NCBI RefSeq assembly: GCF_900105165.1
Contig: NZ_LT629740.1
Coordinates: forward strand, 496,001-560,000
DNA length: 64,000 nucleotides
Direction of reading: 5' to 3'
Source of the DNA: Mucilaginibacter mallensis
GTDB taxonomy: Bacteria > Bacteroidota > Bacteroidia > Sphingobacteriales > Sphingobacteriaceae
Made by a program: the position numbers and the translations under genes. Shown here one piece after another: positions 17,299 through 26,294 of this stretch (its first letter is position 1; every line of letters starts with the position of its first letter). The notes under the pieces are model-generated. The model did not search any database, was not told the origin of the DNA, and saw nothing but the letters and a program-made list of their open reading frames with translations.

Positions 17299-19416
17299 CT
17301 ACCACCCAATCCTCATATTCTCAAACAAAAACGCCCATTTATCAGCCTGCTCATTAATAACCTGGGCGGTTGATTTACCGGCGCCATGGCCGGCTTTGGT
17401 TTCAATACGGATAAGCACCGGCGCCGGACCTGTTTGATACTCCTGCAAACGTGCTGCGAATTTAAAGGAATGCGCAGGTACCACACGGTCGTCGTGATCG
17501 CCGGTAGTGATCATGGTTGCAGGGTAATTGCCCGGCTTTAAAGCATGGTACGGCGAATATTTATACAGGTAATTAAACATTTCTTTTGAATCCTCGGCGG
17601 TGCCATAATCATAGCTCCAGCCAGCGCCTGCGGTAAATTTATTATAGCGCAGCATATCCAAAACCCCAACAGCGGGGAAAGCCACTTTAAACAGATCAGG
17701 GCGTTGTGTTATAATAGCACCGATGAGCAAGCCCCCGTTTGAGCCGCCTGATATGGCCAGGTAATCTTTTGAAGTATATTTATGTTTGATAAGGTATTCG
17801 GCAGCAGCGATAAAATCATCAAATACATTTTGCTTATGCATTTTTATGCCTTTGCGATGCCATGTTTCGCCGTATTCGCCGCCACCACGTAGATTAGGTA
17901 CGGCATAAATGCCGCCATGCTCCAAAAATATAATGTTTGATGTACTAAAGGCAGGCGTTAAGCTCACCCCAAAACCGCCATAGGCATATAATAACAGCGG
18001 ATTTTTACCATTTAACGCGGTTCCTTTTTTATAGGTGATGATCATTGGGATCTTGGTGCCATCCTTTGAGGCATAAAAAACTTGTTCCGACTGGTATTGC
18101 TCAGGATCAAACTTTACCCCTGATTTTTTATATAAGGTTGATTGTCCGCTGGCTATATCGTACTTAAAAATAGTAAATGGATAAATATAACTGGTGAAAG
18201 TATAGTACACTTCTTTCTCTTCTTTTTTTGCCCCGAAACCTGCGGCCGTACCTACTGATGGCAGGGCGATGATACGTTCCAGTTTACCCTCCATATCATA
18301 CTGCTCAACCAGCGATGTAGCATCCTTCAGGTATTCAGCAAATATTTTACCGCCACCGGTTGATGCAGTTAATACGTTTTTGGTTTGAGGTATCAGGTCC
18401 TTCCAGTAAACAATCTGTGGCGTTGCTGCATCAACTGTAACTAGCTTAAAATTGGGCGAATACAGGTTGGTAATAATATACAGTTTGCTACCCACATTAT
18501 CCAAAATGCTATGCTCATTATCAAAGTTGTCAACCACGTTAACAATGCCGCTGCCGGGCTTGCTCAGGTCTTCCAGGTAAAGCTCGTTGCCTGTTGTTGT
18601 ATTGGCTGCGGTTATCACCAAAAAGCGCTCATCCTCGGTTAAATAAGCGCCTATATAGCGGCGGGGTGTGGCCTCGCCGCCAAATATCAGTTTATCAGTA
18701 CTTTGTGGTGTGCCTAGTTTGTGATAGAACAGTTTGTGGTACTGTGTCATCCCCGCAAGCTGACTGCCCTCTTTTGGTTTATCGTAGCTGCTGTAATAAA
18801 ATCCTTCATTACCTTTCCAGGCAATGCCACTGAATTTTATATCAGTAAGCGTATCGCCAATAATGCTTTTATCAGCTGTATTAATAACGATCACCTTGCG
18901 CCAGTCGGAACCACCCTCTGATAATTGGTAAGCTGCCATGCTGCCATCCTTGGTGAAATCGATACCCTGCATGGAGGTTGTACCATCTGCCGAAAACTTA
19001 TTGGGATCTAAAAATACCTCGGGTGTGCCATTACCAGCCTGCCGGTACAAAACCGACTGACTTTGCAGGCCATCGTTCTTATAAAAATAGGTGTATTGGC
19101 CCTCTTTAAATGGCGCACTGTATTTTTCATAGTTCCATAAGGTTTCCAGTTGTTTGCGGATAGCCTCACGGTAAGGTATTTGCGACAGGTAATTTTCTGT
19201 AACTGTATTTTCAGCTTTTACCCATTCCCTGGTATCATCGGCACGGTCATCTTCCAGCCAGCGATATGGGTCGGGCACTTCTGTGTCGAAATAAGTATCA
19301 ACGGTATTTACTTTCTTGGTTTTGGGGTAGGGCAGTGTTTTAATATTCATTTGTTGGGCGTACGTAAAGCTGCAAAGTAAAAATGCAGATACAGCTAAGC
19401 AAGTCGTCTTTGTCAT
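17299..19416 (-). CDS. Prolyl oligopeptidase (S9A)
   Basis: Secreted/periplasmic serine peptidase cleaving after proline in oligopeptides. Signal peptide (LAVSAFLLCSFTYAQ), N-terminal segment DPYRWLEDD typical of S9A, seven-bladed propeller (about 80-430), then the alpha/beta-hydrolase domain: Ser in GGSNGGLLIGA (about 556), Asp in GDHDDRVVPAHS (about 640), His in KAGHGAGK (about 676). GGGEYGETWHRKG is also family-typical. 705 aa is full length. Stands alone; the composite repeat lies beyond its 3' end. Confidence 0.95.
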   Translation of the reverse strand: MTKTTCLAVSAFLLCSFTYAQQMNIKTLPYPKTKKVNTVDTYFDTEVPDPYRWLEDDRADDTREWVKAENTVTENYLSQIPYREAIRKQLETLWNYEKYSAPFKEGQYTYFYKNDGLQSQSVLYRQAGNGTPEVFLDPNKFSADGTTSMQGIDFTKDGSMAAYQLSEGGSDWRKVIVINTADKSIIGDTLTDIKFSGIAWKGNEGFYYSSYDKPKEGSQLAGMTQYHKLFYHKLGTPQSTDKLIFGGEATPRRYIGAYLTEDERFLVITAANTTTGNELYLEDLSKPGSGIVNVVDNFDNEHSILDNVGSKLYIITNLYSPNFKLVTVDAATPQIVYWKDLIPQTKNVLTASTGGGKIFAEYLKDATSLVEQYDMEGKLERIIALPSVGTAAGFGAKKEEKEVYYTFTSYIYPFTIFKYDIASGQSTLYKKSGVKFDPEQYQSEQVFYASKDGTKIPMIITYKKGTALNGKNPLLLYAYGGFGVSLTPAFSTSNIIFLEHGGIYAVPNLRGGGEYGETWHRKGIKMHKQNVFDDFIAAAEYLIKHKYTSKDYLAISGGSNGGLLIGAIITQRPDLFKVAFPAVGVLDMLRYNKFTAGAGWSYDYGTAEDSKEMFNYLYKYSPYHALKPGNYPATMITTGDHDDRVVPAHSFKFAARLQEYQTGPAPVLIRIETKAGHGAGKSTAQVINEQADKWAFLFENMRIGW

Positions 19417-19481
19417 TTTTTAGTTAAATACAGGTAATAAAGATAGTTTTTTGAGGTGAAAATTAAAACGGAAGGCGATTT

Positions 19482-20108
19482 TTACCTTTTATCCCGCTCT
19501 GCTTTTAATAATTCCCTGAGTTTTACAAAAGATTTATAGGGCCCTGTTGTAAGGGTTAAGTTTATCAGCCATCGGGGAATACTGCCACCCGGATCAAGGC
19601 TAAAAGTATAGTCTACATTTATTTTATTGCCCGGCACAGGGGTTATTCGCCACGTTACCATCGAATAAGGTACACGGATAAAATGTTTTTTAGGAGGCAG
19701 TATACCGTTAATACTTTTAACCTGTATAATTTGTTGTGCATTTGGAGTAGTGGTGGGTTCAATATTAAGTTCAACTACCAGGTCGCGGTCCTGTATGGGC
19801 CAGGGCAAATGCGCTTCGGTAAAATAAATAATATCATGGTCATTTATCTTTTTTATAATGCCCGATTTTTTATTGCTATAAACCCAGCTGCTATAGCTGT
19901 CAATATCCATAAGCTGCTTTATAAGCTCCCCGGGTGTGGCATCAAGCTGGCATAGCAGGCGTAATTCCACTAATTTACCATCGGGCGATTGCCGTGAATA
20001 AATGGTGATACCATCTTCATTTCGTCTTAATTCCCATTTATCCTGCGCAGATGCGGCTGTCAGCATAAATAAAAACAACGTGAAAATGGTAAGCGACTTA
20101 ATTTTCAT
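19482..20108 (-). CDS. START/SRPBCC-domain exported protein
   Basis: Signal peptide MKIKSLTIFTLFLFMLTAASAQ, then one START-like lipid-binding domain over the rest (KWELRRNEDGITIYSR, SSWVYSNKKS, LPWPIQDRDLV, VPYSMVTWRI, DPGGSIPRWLIN). Such single-domain proteins in Bacteroidota are of unknown function; the fold suggests binding of a hydrophobic ligand in the periplasm. It lies 65 bp upstream of the prolyl oligopeptidase on the same strand, so co-transcription is possible. Confidence 0.85.
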   Translation of the reverse strand: MKIKSLTIFTLFLFMLTAASAQDKWELRRNEDGITIYSRQSPDGKLVELRLLCQLDATPGELIKQLMDIDSYSSWVYSNKKSGIIKKINDHDIIYFTEAHLPWPIQDRDLVVELNIEPTTTPNAQQIIQVKSINGILPPKKHFIRVPYSMVTWRITPVPGNKINVDYTFSLDPGGSIPRWLINLTLTTGPYKSFVKLRELLKAERDKR

Positions 20109-20300
20109 AATGTTTCATGAGCTGATCAACAAACTTGTTTATGAATGGTAGAACGTTAAAATAACGGGTTTGTGTCTAATTGATAGGTTATTTTATTATC
20201 AACATAAGATTAAGGATTGCATGTAAATAAGAGCCAGTGTAGAAAGGCGATTTTAAAGTGGAACATTTACAATTTACTTAGCGCCAATATTTTTTAGTAT

Positions 20301-20308
20301 TATATTTG
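20301..20308 (+). promoter_or_regulatory. TATATTTG promoter box 4 nt before a start codon
   Basis: Exact TAnnTTTG match, followed by ACAC and ATG 20,313: predicted leaderless transcript. Confidence 0.55.
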
Positions 20309-20312
20309 ACAC

Positions 20313-20774
20313 ATGGAAATTGATGATAACAACGTACCGGAACAACAGGATGATAGTTACGTTGAAATATATTCAAAATGGGCTATTTTCGGATTTTCAA
20401 TATTCCCTAGTTTTATATTTGGCGGTGTTTTGTTAATGCTGAATTTGTATGCTGCCGGCTTTAAAAAAGCAGTATATCGGGTGCTTATCTTTTTATTAGC
20501 ATACCTATTCGCAATAGATATAATAACCAGTGAAATTTTATTGGCTTTAAAAATCAATATAGTAGATTATAAAGTTGATCTGACGAACCTAAACAAAACA
20601 TACCTCATTATATTGGGCTTATCTACTTCGTTTAATGTTATCGGTGGGCTGATTTTAACCCAGTATTTCTTCAGGAAATATTTCCCGGATAATGATTATT
20701 ACCCTAAAAGCATTGCTAAACCTGTATTGATTATTGTAGCTGTATTGGTTTTGGGACGACTGCTGATGGGCTAG
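20313..20774 (+). CDS. Hypothetical four-helix membrane protein
   Basis: 153 aa, acidic polar N-terminus (DDNNVPEQQDD) followed by four hydrophobic segments (about 24-46, 53-73, 92-114, 133-150). No family recognised; small Yip1/DUF-like membrane proteins look similar. Normal composition and a consensus promoter support a real gene. It ends 63 bp before lpxH, which has its own promoter. Confidence 0.7.
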   Translation: MEIDDNNVPEQQDDSYVEIYSKWAIFGFSIFPSFIFGGVLLMLNLYAAGFKKAVYRVLIFLLAYLFAIDIITSEILLALKINIVDYKVDLTNLNKTYLIILGLSTSFNVIGGLILTQYFFRKYFPDNDYYPKSIAKPVLIIVAVLVLGRLLMG

Positions 20775-20824
20775 TAAATAAAGGATCGCTTTTCATATCG
20801 TTTTTTCCTTTCAGCTTAACAACG

Positions 20825-20832
20825 TACTTTTG
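20825..20832 (+). promoter_or_regulatory. TACTTTTG promoter box of lpxH
   Basis: Exact TAnnTTTG match five nt before ATG 20,838, again predicting a leaderless message. Confidence 0.6.
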
Positions 20833-20837
20833 CGCAC

Positions 20838-21587
20838 ATGCCAACCCGAAATAAACTTTATTTTGCTTCCGATATCCACTTAGGTGCAGGTAGTTATGAA
20901 TCATCGCGCCAGCGTGAGGACCGTTTTGTGCGCTGGTTGGATAGCATAAAAGCTGATGCCGCCGAAGTTTTTTTAATGGGCGATGTTTTTGATTTTTGGT
21001 TCGAATACAAAACGGTGGTACCTAAAGGCTATATCCGTTTATTAGGCAAACTGGCCGAATTAACTGACTCAGGCGTAAAGCTTTGGATGTTTAAGGGCAA
21101 CCATGATATGTGGATGTTCGATTATTTTGTGAATGAGCTGGGCGCAACCATTATCACCAATGAACTGGTGATTGAACGCGGGGGTAAAAAGTTCTTCCTG
21201 CACCATGGCGATGGCCTTGGCCCGGGCGACAGGAAATATAAGATACTTAAAAAGTTTTTCCGCAGTAAATTGTGCCAATGGCTTTTTGCGCGGTTGCACC
21301 CTAACCTGGGTATAGGCATAGCTAACCGCTGGTCGCAGAATAGCCGGATTGTTAATGATAAGAAAGAAGACCGCAAAGTATACGAACAGGAATGGCTGGT
21401 TACTTATAGCCGCGAGGTGTTGCAAACTACTTATTATGATTACCTGATATTCGGCCACAGGCATTTGCCGCTGGATATACAACTTACCGATAAAAGCCGC
21501 TACATAAACCTTGGCGAGTGGATCAACTATAACTCCTACGCCGAATTTGACGGGGAGCAGTTGAGTTTGAAATACTTTACATCCTGA
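20838..21587 (+). CDS. lpxH: UDP-2,3-diacylglucosamine diphosphatase
   Basis: Calcineurin-like metallophosphoesterase that makes lipid X in lipid A biosynthesis, peripheral at the inner membrane. The metal-ligand motifs are in order: ASDIHLGAG (about 10), GDVFDFWFEY (about 48), KGNHDMWMFDY (about 87), HHGDGLGPGD (about 122) and FGHRHLPL (about 210). The aromatic FDFWFEY and the helical insert (RSKLCQWLFARLHP) favour LpxH over generic phosphoesterases. 249 aa is typical. Confidence 0.9.
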   Translation: MPTRNKLYFASDIHLGAGSYESSRQREDRFVRWLDSIKADAAEVFLMGDVFDFWFEYKTVVPKGYIRLLGKLAELTDSGVKLWMFKGNHDMWMFDYFVNELGATIITNELVIERGGKKFFLHHGDGLGPGDRKYKILKKFFRSKLCQWLFARLHPNLGIGIANRWSQNSRIVNDKKEDRKVYEQEWLVTYSREVLQTTYYDYLIFGHRHLPLDIQLTDKSRYINLGEWINYNSYAEFDGEQLSLKYFTS

Positions 21588-21712
21588 TGTGCAAATATGC
21601 AGATGTGCGTATGTGCAAATGAAGCGCCAATACAGCCTTTATTTGTCAAATCATCTCCGCATCAACCCCAATCTGCACATCTGGATATCCGCACATTTGC
21701 ACATCTTACAAT
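21588..21712. repeat. Quasi-palindrome built on GATGTGCAGATGTGC words
   Basis: GATGTGCAAATATGCAGATGTGC after lpxH (21,585-21,622) returns inverted at about 21,672-21,708 (CTGCACATCTGGATATCCGCAC). The same word family fills the gap after prfA. Confidence 0.85.
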
Positions 21713-21742
21713 GCGGTGAATTAAAATGTGGCTAAAAAATCG

Positions 21743-21750
21743 TATTTTTG
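21743..21750 (+). promoter_or_regulatory. TATTTTTG promoter box of prfA
   Basis: Exact TAnnTTTG match; predicted start near 21,757 leaves a leader of about 75 nt with a short stem (AGCC...GGCT at 21,794-21,809) before ATG 21,831. Confidence 0.5.
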
Positions 21751-21830
21751 TGCGCTTTTTTATATAAAGCCGATAGTCAAAACCTGGAATTACTAGCCTG
21801 GCGCTGGCTATAATTATTTCAAATAAATAT

Positions 21831-22904
21831 ATGTTAGAGAAATTAGAAGCGATATTTCAACGCTGGAAAAACGTTGAAGCTGAATTGAGCAGCCCCGATG
21901 CGATGGCTGATATGAAGCGCTTTGCCCAATTGAATAAGGAATATAAAGACCTGGCCAAAATTGTTGACGAGTATAACATATACCGCAACATTATGAGCAA
22001 TATTGATAGCAACAAAGAAATTTTAGCTACCGAAAAGGACGAAGAGTTCAGGGAAATGGCTAAAAGCGAACTGGATGAACTATTGGTGCAGCGCGATGAG
22101 ATGGAAGAAGTGATCCGTTTGATGCTGATACCTAAAGATCCGGAAGATTCTAAAAATGCCATCGTCGAAATTCGTGGTGGTACAGGTGGTGATGAGGCCG
22201 CGCTTTTTGCAGGCGACCTTTACCGTATGTACATGCGTTTTTGTGAAAAGAACGGCTGGAAAACTGAACTGGTTGATTATACCGAAGGTACCTCAGGCGG
22301 TTATAAGGAAATTGTGTTTAAGGTAATAGCCGAAGAGGCTTACGGTACATTAAAATATGAATCGGGCGTGCATCGTGTACAGCGTGTGCCTGATACCGAA
22401 ACCCAGGGCCGTGTTCACACATCGGCAGCAACCGTAGTAGTATTGCCAGAGGTTGATGAGTTTGACATCGATCTGCAGGTGAGCGATATCCGCAAGGATC
22501 TGTTCTGCGCATCTGGTCCGGGTGGGCAATCGGTAAATACAACTTATTCAGCTGTGAGGTTAACACACTTACCTACAGGTATTGTTGCACAGTGCCAGGA
22601 TCAAAAATCACAGCTTAAAAATTACGATAAAGCCTTACAGGTATTACGTTCACGTGTTTATGAAATGGAGCTGCAAAAGCACCTGGAAGAAACATCTAAA
22701 AAACGTAAAACCATGGTATCAACCGGCGACCGCTCAGCTAAAGTACGTACCTACAACTATCCGCAGGGCCGTTTAACGGAGCACCGTATAGGCTTAACCA
22801 TTTACAACCTGCCAGGTGTAATGAACGGCGATATATTAGAAATTATGGAAGCCCTTCAATTCGCGGAAAACGCCGAAAAACTTAAAGAAGGTACCGTAGC
22901 ATAA
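21831..22904 (+). CDS. prfA: Peptide chain release factor 1
   Basis: Reads UAA/UAG and releases the nascent chain. PCRF domain (about 70-180), codon-recognition motif in [16 protein letters not shown] (the PxT tripeptide is PDT here, versus the PAT/PVT I know from model species), and GGQ in [16 protein letters not shown] (about 230). RF1 features distinguish it from prfB (SPF). 357 aa is full length. Flanked on both sides by quasi-palindromes of one word family. The D within PxT is worth comparing with relatives but may be lineage-normal. Confidence 0.95.
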   Translation: MLEKLEAIFQRWKNVEAELSSPDAMADMKRFAQLNKEYKDLAKIVDEYNIYRNIMSNIDSNKEILATEKDEEFREMAKSELDELLVQRDEMEEVIRLMLIPKDPEDSKNAIVEIRGGTGGDEAALFAGDLYRMYMRFCEKNGWKTELVDYTEGTSGGYKEIVFKVIAEEAYGTLKYESGVHRVQRVPDTETQGRVHTSAATVVVLPEVDEFDIDLQVSDIRKDLFCASGPGGQSVNTTYSAVRLTHLPTGIVAQCQDQKSQLKNYDKALQVLRSRVYEMELQKHLEETSKKRKTMVSTGDRSAKVRTYNYPQGRLTEHRIGLTIYNLPGVMNGDILEIMEALQFAENAEKLKEGTVA

Positions 22905-23090
22905 TTTTTTTGATGTGCAGATGTGCAGATGATTTGATGAATAAATCCTGTAATTGGGCTTCATTTGCATATCCGCACATCTGCATATCCGCACATTAAA
23001 AGCTTCATCCTCACATCAAAACATTATCTCCCAATTGTAAAAAAATCTGCACATCTACATATTTGCACATCCGCAAATTCTTTTTCATCT
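22905..23090. repeat. Quasi-palindromes after prfA
   Basis: Copies of GATGTGCAGATGTGCAGATG (22,913-22,932) and inverted words CATATCCGCACATCTGC (22,967-22,985) and CTGCACATCTACATATTTGC (23,047-23,067). Part of a 321-bp gap; the remaining 135 bp before the next gene is AT-rich and presumably holds its promoter. Confidence 0.8.
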
Positions 23091-23225
23091 CATTTTCATA
23101 ATACCCGGCTACTTTAGATTTAAATATTAGCCAACGTATACATTATACTGCTGTAATGCACAGTAAAATGATAAAGGGGCTCATATTTATAATGGTTTAC
23201 ACACATAAATTTTAATTTATTCAAC

Positions 23226-24149
23226 ATGCTGGCTGTAAAAACCTTAAGGAGTAATTTAAACATATTCAGGCGTTCAATATGGCTGATGGGCAATCAATTT
23301 GAGATCAGCCTGGTAGCTAATGACCTGATTTGGGCCGAATCGAAAATAACCGATGCCATAAATGAAATAAACCGTGTTGATAAATTACTTAGCGCATTAG
23401 GTGATAACAGCAAGGTGAACGAGATAAACCGTAATGCCGGTGTAAAACCAGTAAAAGTTGATCCTGAAATTTTCAGGCTGATTGACCGTTCATTACAAAT
23501 ATCTGCGCTTACTTATGGCGCTTTTGACATAACTTATGTTTCTGCCGATAAAGCTGCTGATGTAAAACCTTCGGCATTTGTAAATACCTACAGCAATTAT
23601 AAAAATGTAGTGCTTGACCCGCAGGCTGTTACCGTGTTTTTAAAAGAGAAAGGTATGCGTATAAGCTTTGCATCAATAGGTAAAGGTTATGCTGCCGACA
23701 GGGCCAAATATATATTACAAATGCAAGGTGTAAGTAGCGGCGTAATTAATGCAGGCGGCGATCTGCTTACCTGGGGCACACAACCCAACAATGCCGACTG
23801 GACCATAGGTGCAGCCGATCCGGAATTGCAAACACAGCCATTTGCCAACTTGAATATTGGCAATATGTGTATAGCTACCTCTGTTAATGCCGAGCGGCAC
23901 GCCGCAATCAGCAACAGGCCTCAAGTTAATATGGTTAATGCTAAAAAAGGTTTCCCGGTTAGCGAGATCATGCGTGTGAGTGTTATCAGCCCAACAGCCG
24001 AGCTATCTGATGCTATGGCTACGCCAATAATGAATATGGGTGTTAATGCCGGCCTTTATTTAATAAACCAATTAAATCAAATATCCTGTTTAATTATTGA
24101 TGATCATAACCGCATCTATACCTCAAAAGGCATAGATAAGGCCGATTGA
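23226..24149 (+). CDS. ApbE-like FAD:protein FMN transferase
   Basis: Flavin transferase family that attaches FMN to Thr of redox proteins, usually at the periplasmic face. ApbE signatures: MGNQFEISL (MGT-x-F equivalent, about 19), DKLLS, SIGKGYAADRAK (about 144-155), INAGGDLLTWG (about 175-185) and LSDAMATPIMNMG (about 260). No lipoprotein signal is seen; the N-terminus is short and basic, so it may be cytosolic or non-classically exported. DADAAD-type metal ligands are modified (SDAMAT). Upstream of a beta-barrel/two-component group, but separated by 204 bp. Confidence 0.85.
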   Translation: MLAVKTLRSNLNIFRRSIWLMGNQFEISLVANDLIWAESKITDAINEINRVDKLLSALGDNSKVNEINRNAGVKPVKVDPEIFRLIDRSLQISALTYGAFDITYVSADKAADVKPSAFVNTYSNYKNVVLDPQAVTVFLKEKGMRISFASIGKGYAADRAKYILQMQGVSSGVINAGGDLLTWGTQPNNADWTIGAADPELQTQPFANLNIGNMCIATSVNAERHAAISNRPQVNMVNAKKGFPVSEIMRVSVISPTAELSDAMATPIMNMGVNAGLYLINQLNQISCLIIDDHNRIYTSKGIDKAD

Positions 24150-24353
24150 TATTAATTTTTCTATTACAATCCCCTTTTAATATAATAAGTTATTTTAGCA
24201 CATAAATCTGCGTTAGCCCTAAAGAGGCTATTAATAAAACGCAGGTTATAAACCATGCTCATTATATCCCCCGAATGCAGCTTAATAAATTGCTTGTGTT
24301 GATTTTGAGCGATGATAAATGTTTTAACAATTTTTAAGTTTTTCTCTTTCTAA

Positions 24354-24695
24354 ATGGTAAAGTGGTTTGCGTATATTGTCCTGTTATTGATGCTGGCGCC
24401 GCATTCATCATTTGCCAAGAAGGGGAGCAGGCATCTTATTTTAAAAAAATACGATCTTACTGTGCCTGTGCCCGATAACCAAACTTCGAAAGATACTTCA
24501 GAAACCAAGCATCAGCAGGAGCTTGATGAAAAGAAAAAAATTAAGGAGATAGCTAAAGCAAAGCGGCAGCCCAAGCCTGAAAAATTGGGTACTACCGATG
24601 ATGCCAAAACGCCGCCGAAGCCCAAACCCAAACGCCAGCGCCGGCCCGAAGGTTTGGAACGTCCGCCGGAAATACCAAGGAGAAATGGTAATTAA
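24354..24695 (+). CDS. Exported Pro/Lys-rich hypothetical protein
   Basis: 113 aa: signal peptide (MVKWFAYIVLLLMLAPHSSFA), then a highly charged low-complexity chain with a Lys/Glu helix (about 60-80) and a Pro/Lys/Arg-rich end (PPKPKPKRQRRPEGLERPP). No family recognised; composition resembles a periplasm-spanning or cell-wall-binding linker. It ends 27 bp before a beta-barrel gene and is probably co-transcribed with it. Confidence 0.65.
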   Translation: MVKWFAYIVLLLMLAPHSSFAKKGSRHLILKKYDLTVPVPDNQTSKDTSETKHQQELDEKKKIKEIAKAKRQPKPEKLGTTDDAKTPPKPKPKRQRRPEGLERPPEIPRRNGN

Positions 24696-24722
24696 TATGT
24701 TTAACAGACAATTTGCTGATTG

Positions 24723-25604
24723 ATGAAATATTTTTGCGTAGTACTTTTTTTATTCACCTGTAATGCAGTAAATGCAGCAGTAAAGCTACGCCTGTATACT
24801 GATACTACAGTTAAATCAACTGCCGATACGGATACAGTTGTACGTAAAATGTCAATATCCGCAGGGGTGGTATATGGCAGCGACGTGCAGTTCTTTGGCC
24901 GTACAGGCCCCATAACCTATCCCTTTGTATCAACCGATGTGATCTATAACACCAAGAATGGGTTTTTCGCCTATGGCTCTGCATTAAAGGTTTTGGGTTA
25001 TAACCCTTTGTTCGATGAGCTAGACCTTGGAGCAGGATACTTGTATAAAATTTCAAAACAGTTTTCAGGTGCGGCAAGTTACACACGTTTCCTGTTTAAC
25101 CGGGATGCCGCGCAGGTTATTAAATCGGCATCAGCTAATGATATCGACCTGAAAAACACCTATGATTGGAAATTTGCAAAATCAAGCGTTATAGTCGATT
25201 ATCTTTTTGGTAAAGAGGACGATATTTTTGTCACCATAAACACAACCAAGCATTTTGAAAGTAACTTCAATATTTTTGATGATAAGGATTATCTTACATT
25301 CGACCCAACTATAACAGCCATATTAGGTACGCAAAACTTTGTGCAGCGTTACGCCATGGATCATCAGTACCAAACACAGGTGGACAATATATTCTTTAGT
25401 GACCCGGATGCACCCCGGCAGGCGCATGATAACAGTCAGTTTAATGCGCTCAATTATAATATAAAAATACCTATAGCTTATAACAGGCCGCATTACACCT
25501 TTGAGTTTTCTTACAAATACTCAATACCTGTTAACGTTGAAGGCGCATTGCTGAACCGGAAGGAATCATTTTACAACTTAACATTTTACTACGTATTTTA
25601 TTAG
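24723..25604 (+). CDS. Outer-membrane beta-barrel-like protein
   Basis: Signal peptide (MKYFCVVLFLFTCNAVNAA), then alternating amphipathic strands ending in aromatic residues, with terminal FYNLTFYYVFY typical of an outer-membrane barrel C-terminus. No domain name can be given. I prefer ATG 24,723 to the TTG one codon earlier. It ends two bases before the response regulator gene, so the barrel and the two-component system form one operon and the barrel may be a target or sensor input. Confidence 0.75.
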   Translation: MKYFCVVLFLFTCNAVNAAVKLRLYTDTTVKSTADTDTVVRKMSISAGVVYGSDVQFFGRTGPITYPFVSTDVIYNTKNGFFAYGSALKVLGYNPLFDELDLGAGYLYKISKQFSGAASYTRFLFNRDAAQVIKSASANDIDLKNTYDWKFAKSSVIVDYLFGKEDDIFVTINTTKHFESNFNIFDDKDYLTFDPTITAILGTQNFVQRYAMDHQYQTQVDNIFFSDPDAPRQAHDNSQFNALNYNIKIPIAYNRPHYTFEFSYKYSIPVNVEGALLNRKESFYNLTFYYVFY

Positions 25605-25606
25605 GT

Positions 25607-26290
25607 ATGAATGTTTTAATTATAGAGGACGAGAAGGCATTGGCCCGTGAGTTAGAAATATTTCTGACAAACTATAACTATATATGCGAAGTTTGTTATG
25701 ATGGCGCGTCGGCATCAGAGCGTGTGGCTGTTAATTTGTATGATTTTATCCTGATTGACCTGGGATTGCCGGATTATGAAGGGCTCGACCTGCTTAAGGA
25801 AGCCAAGCGCAGTAACCCCGACGCCGCCTACATTATCCTGACTGCGCGTGCCGAAATTTATGACCGCATTAAAGGTTTGGATATGGGTGCCGATGATTAC
25901 CTGGCTAAACCATTCTCCTTATTGGAACTGCAAAGCCGCATGCAGGCCATTACCCGCCGCAAATTCGGACTTAAAAATAATGTAGTTGAGCTGGGTGATT
26001 TTTTGGTGAACCTTACCGAACGAACCATCACTCATAATAATGATAACATATCGGCTATCACCAAAAAGGAATTTGACCTGGTGGCCTACCTTATACTGAA
26101 TAAAAATCGCACGGTTACCCGTAACCAGCTAAGCGAGCATATTTGGGGAAGTATTATTAATGATGATTACGACTCCAATTATATTGACGCGCATATAAAA
26201 AATATCCGCAAAAAGCTAAATACCTATGCCCCGGCAGACTGGCTGGAAACCGTGCGCGGACTGGGATACAAAATAAGGATAAATCATTAG
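25607..26290 (+). CDS. OmpR-family response regulator
   Basis: Receiver domain (1-115) with acid pair ED at 8-9, phospho-acceptor Asp in FILIDLGLPD (about 51), Thr in ILTAR (about 79) and Lys in LAKPFS (about 101), followed by an OmpR-type winged helix (about 125-225; ITKKEFDLVAYLILN, SNYIDAHIKNIRKKL, TVRGLGYKI). Binds DNA when phosphorylated by the adjacent kinase. Lies 2 bp after the barrel gene and 4 bp before the kinase. Confidence 0.95.
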   Translation: MNVLIIEDEKALARELEIFLTNYNYICEVCYDGASASERVAVNLYDFILIDLGLPDYEGLDLLKEAKRSNPDAAYIILTARAEIYDRIKGLDMGADDYLAKPFSLLELQSRMQAITRRKFGLKNNVVELGDFLVNLTERTITHNNDNISAITKKEFDLVAYLILNKNRTVTRNQLSEHIWGSIINDDYDSNYIDAHIKNIRKKLNTYAPADWLETVRGLGYKIRINH

Positions 26291-26294
26291 CGCT

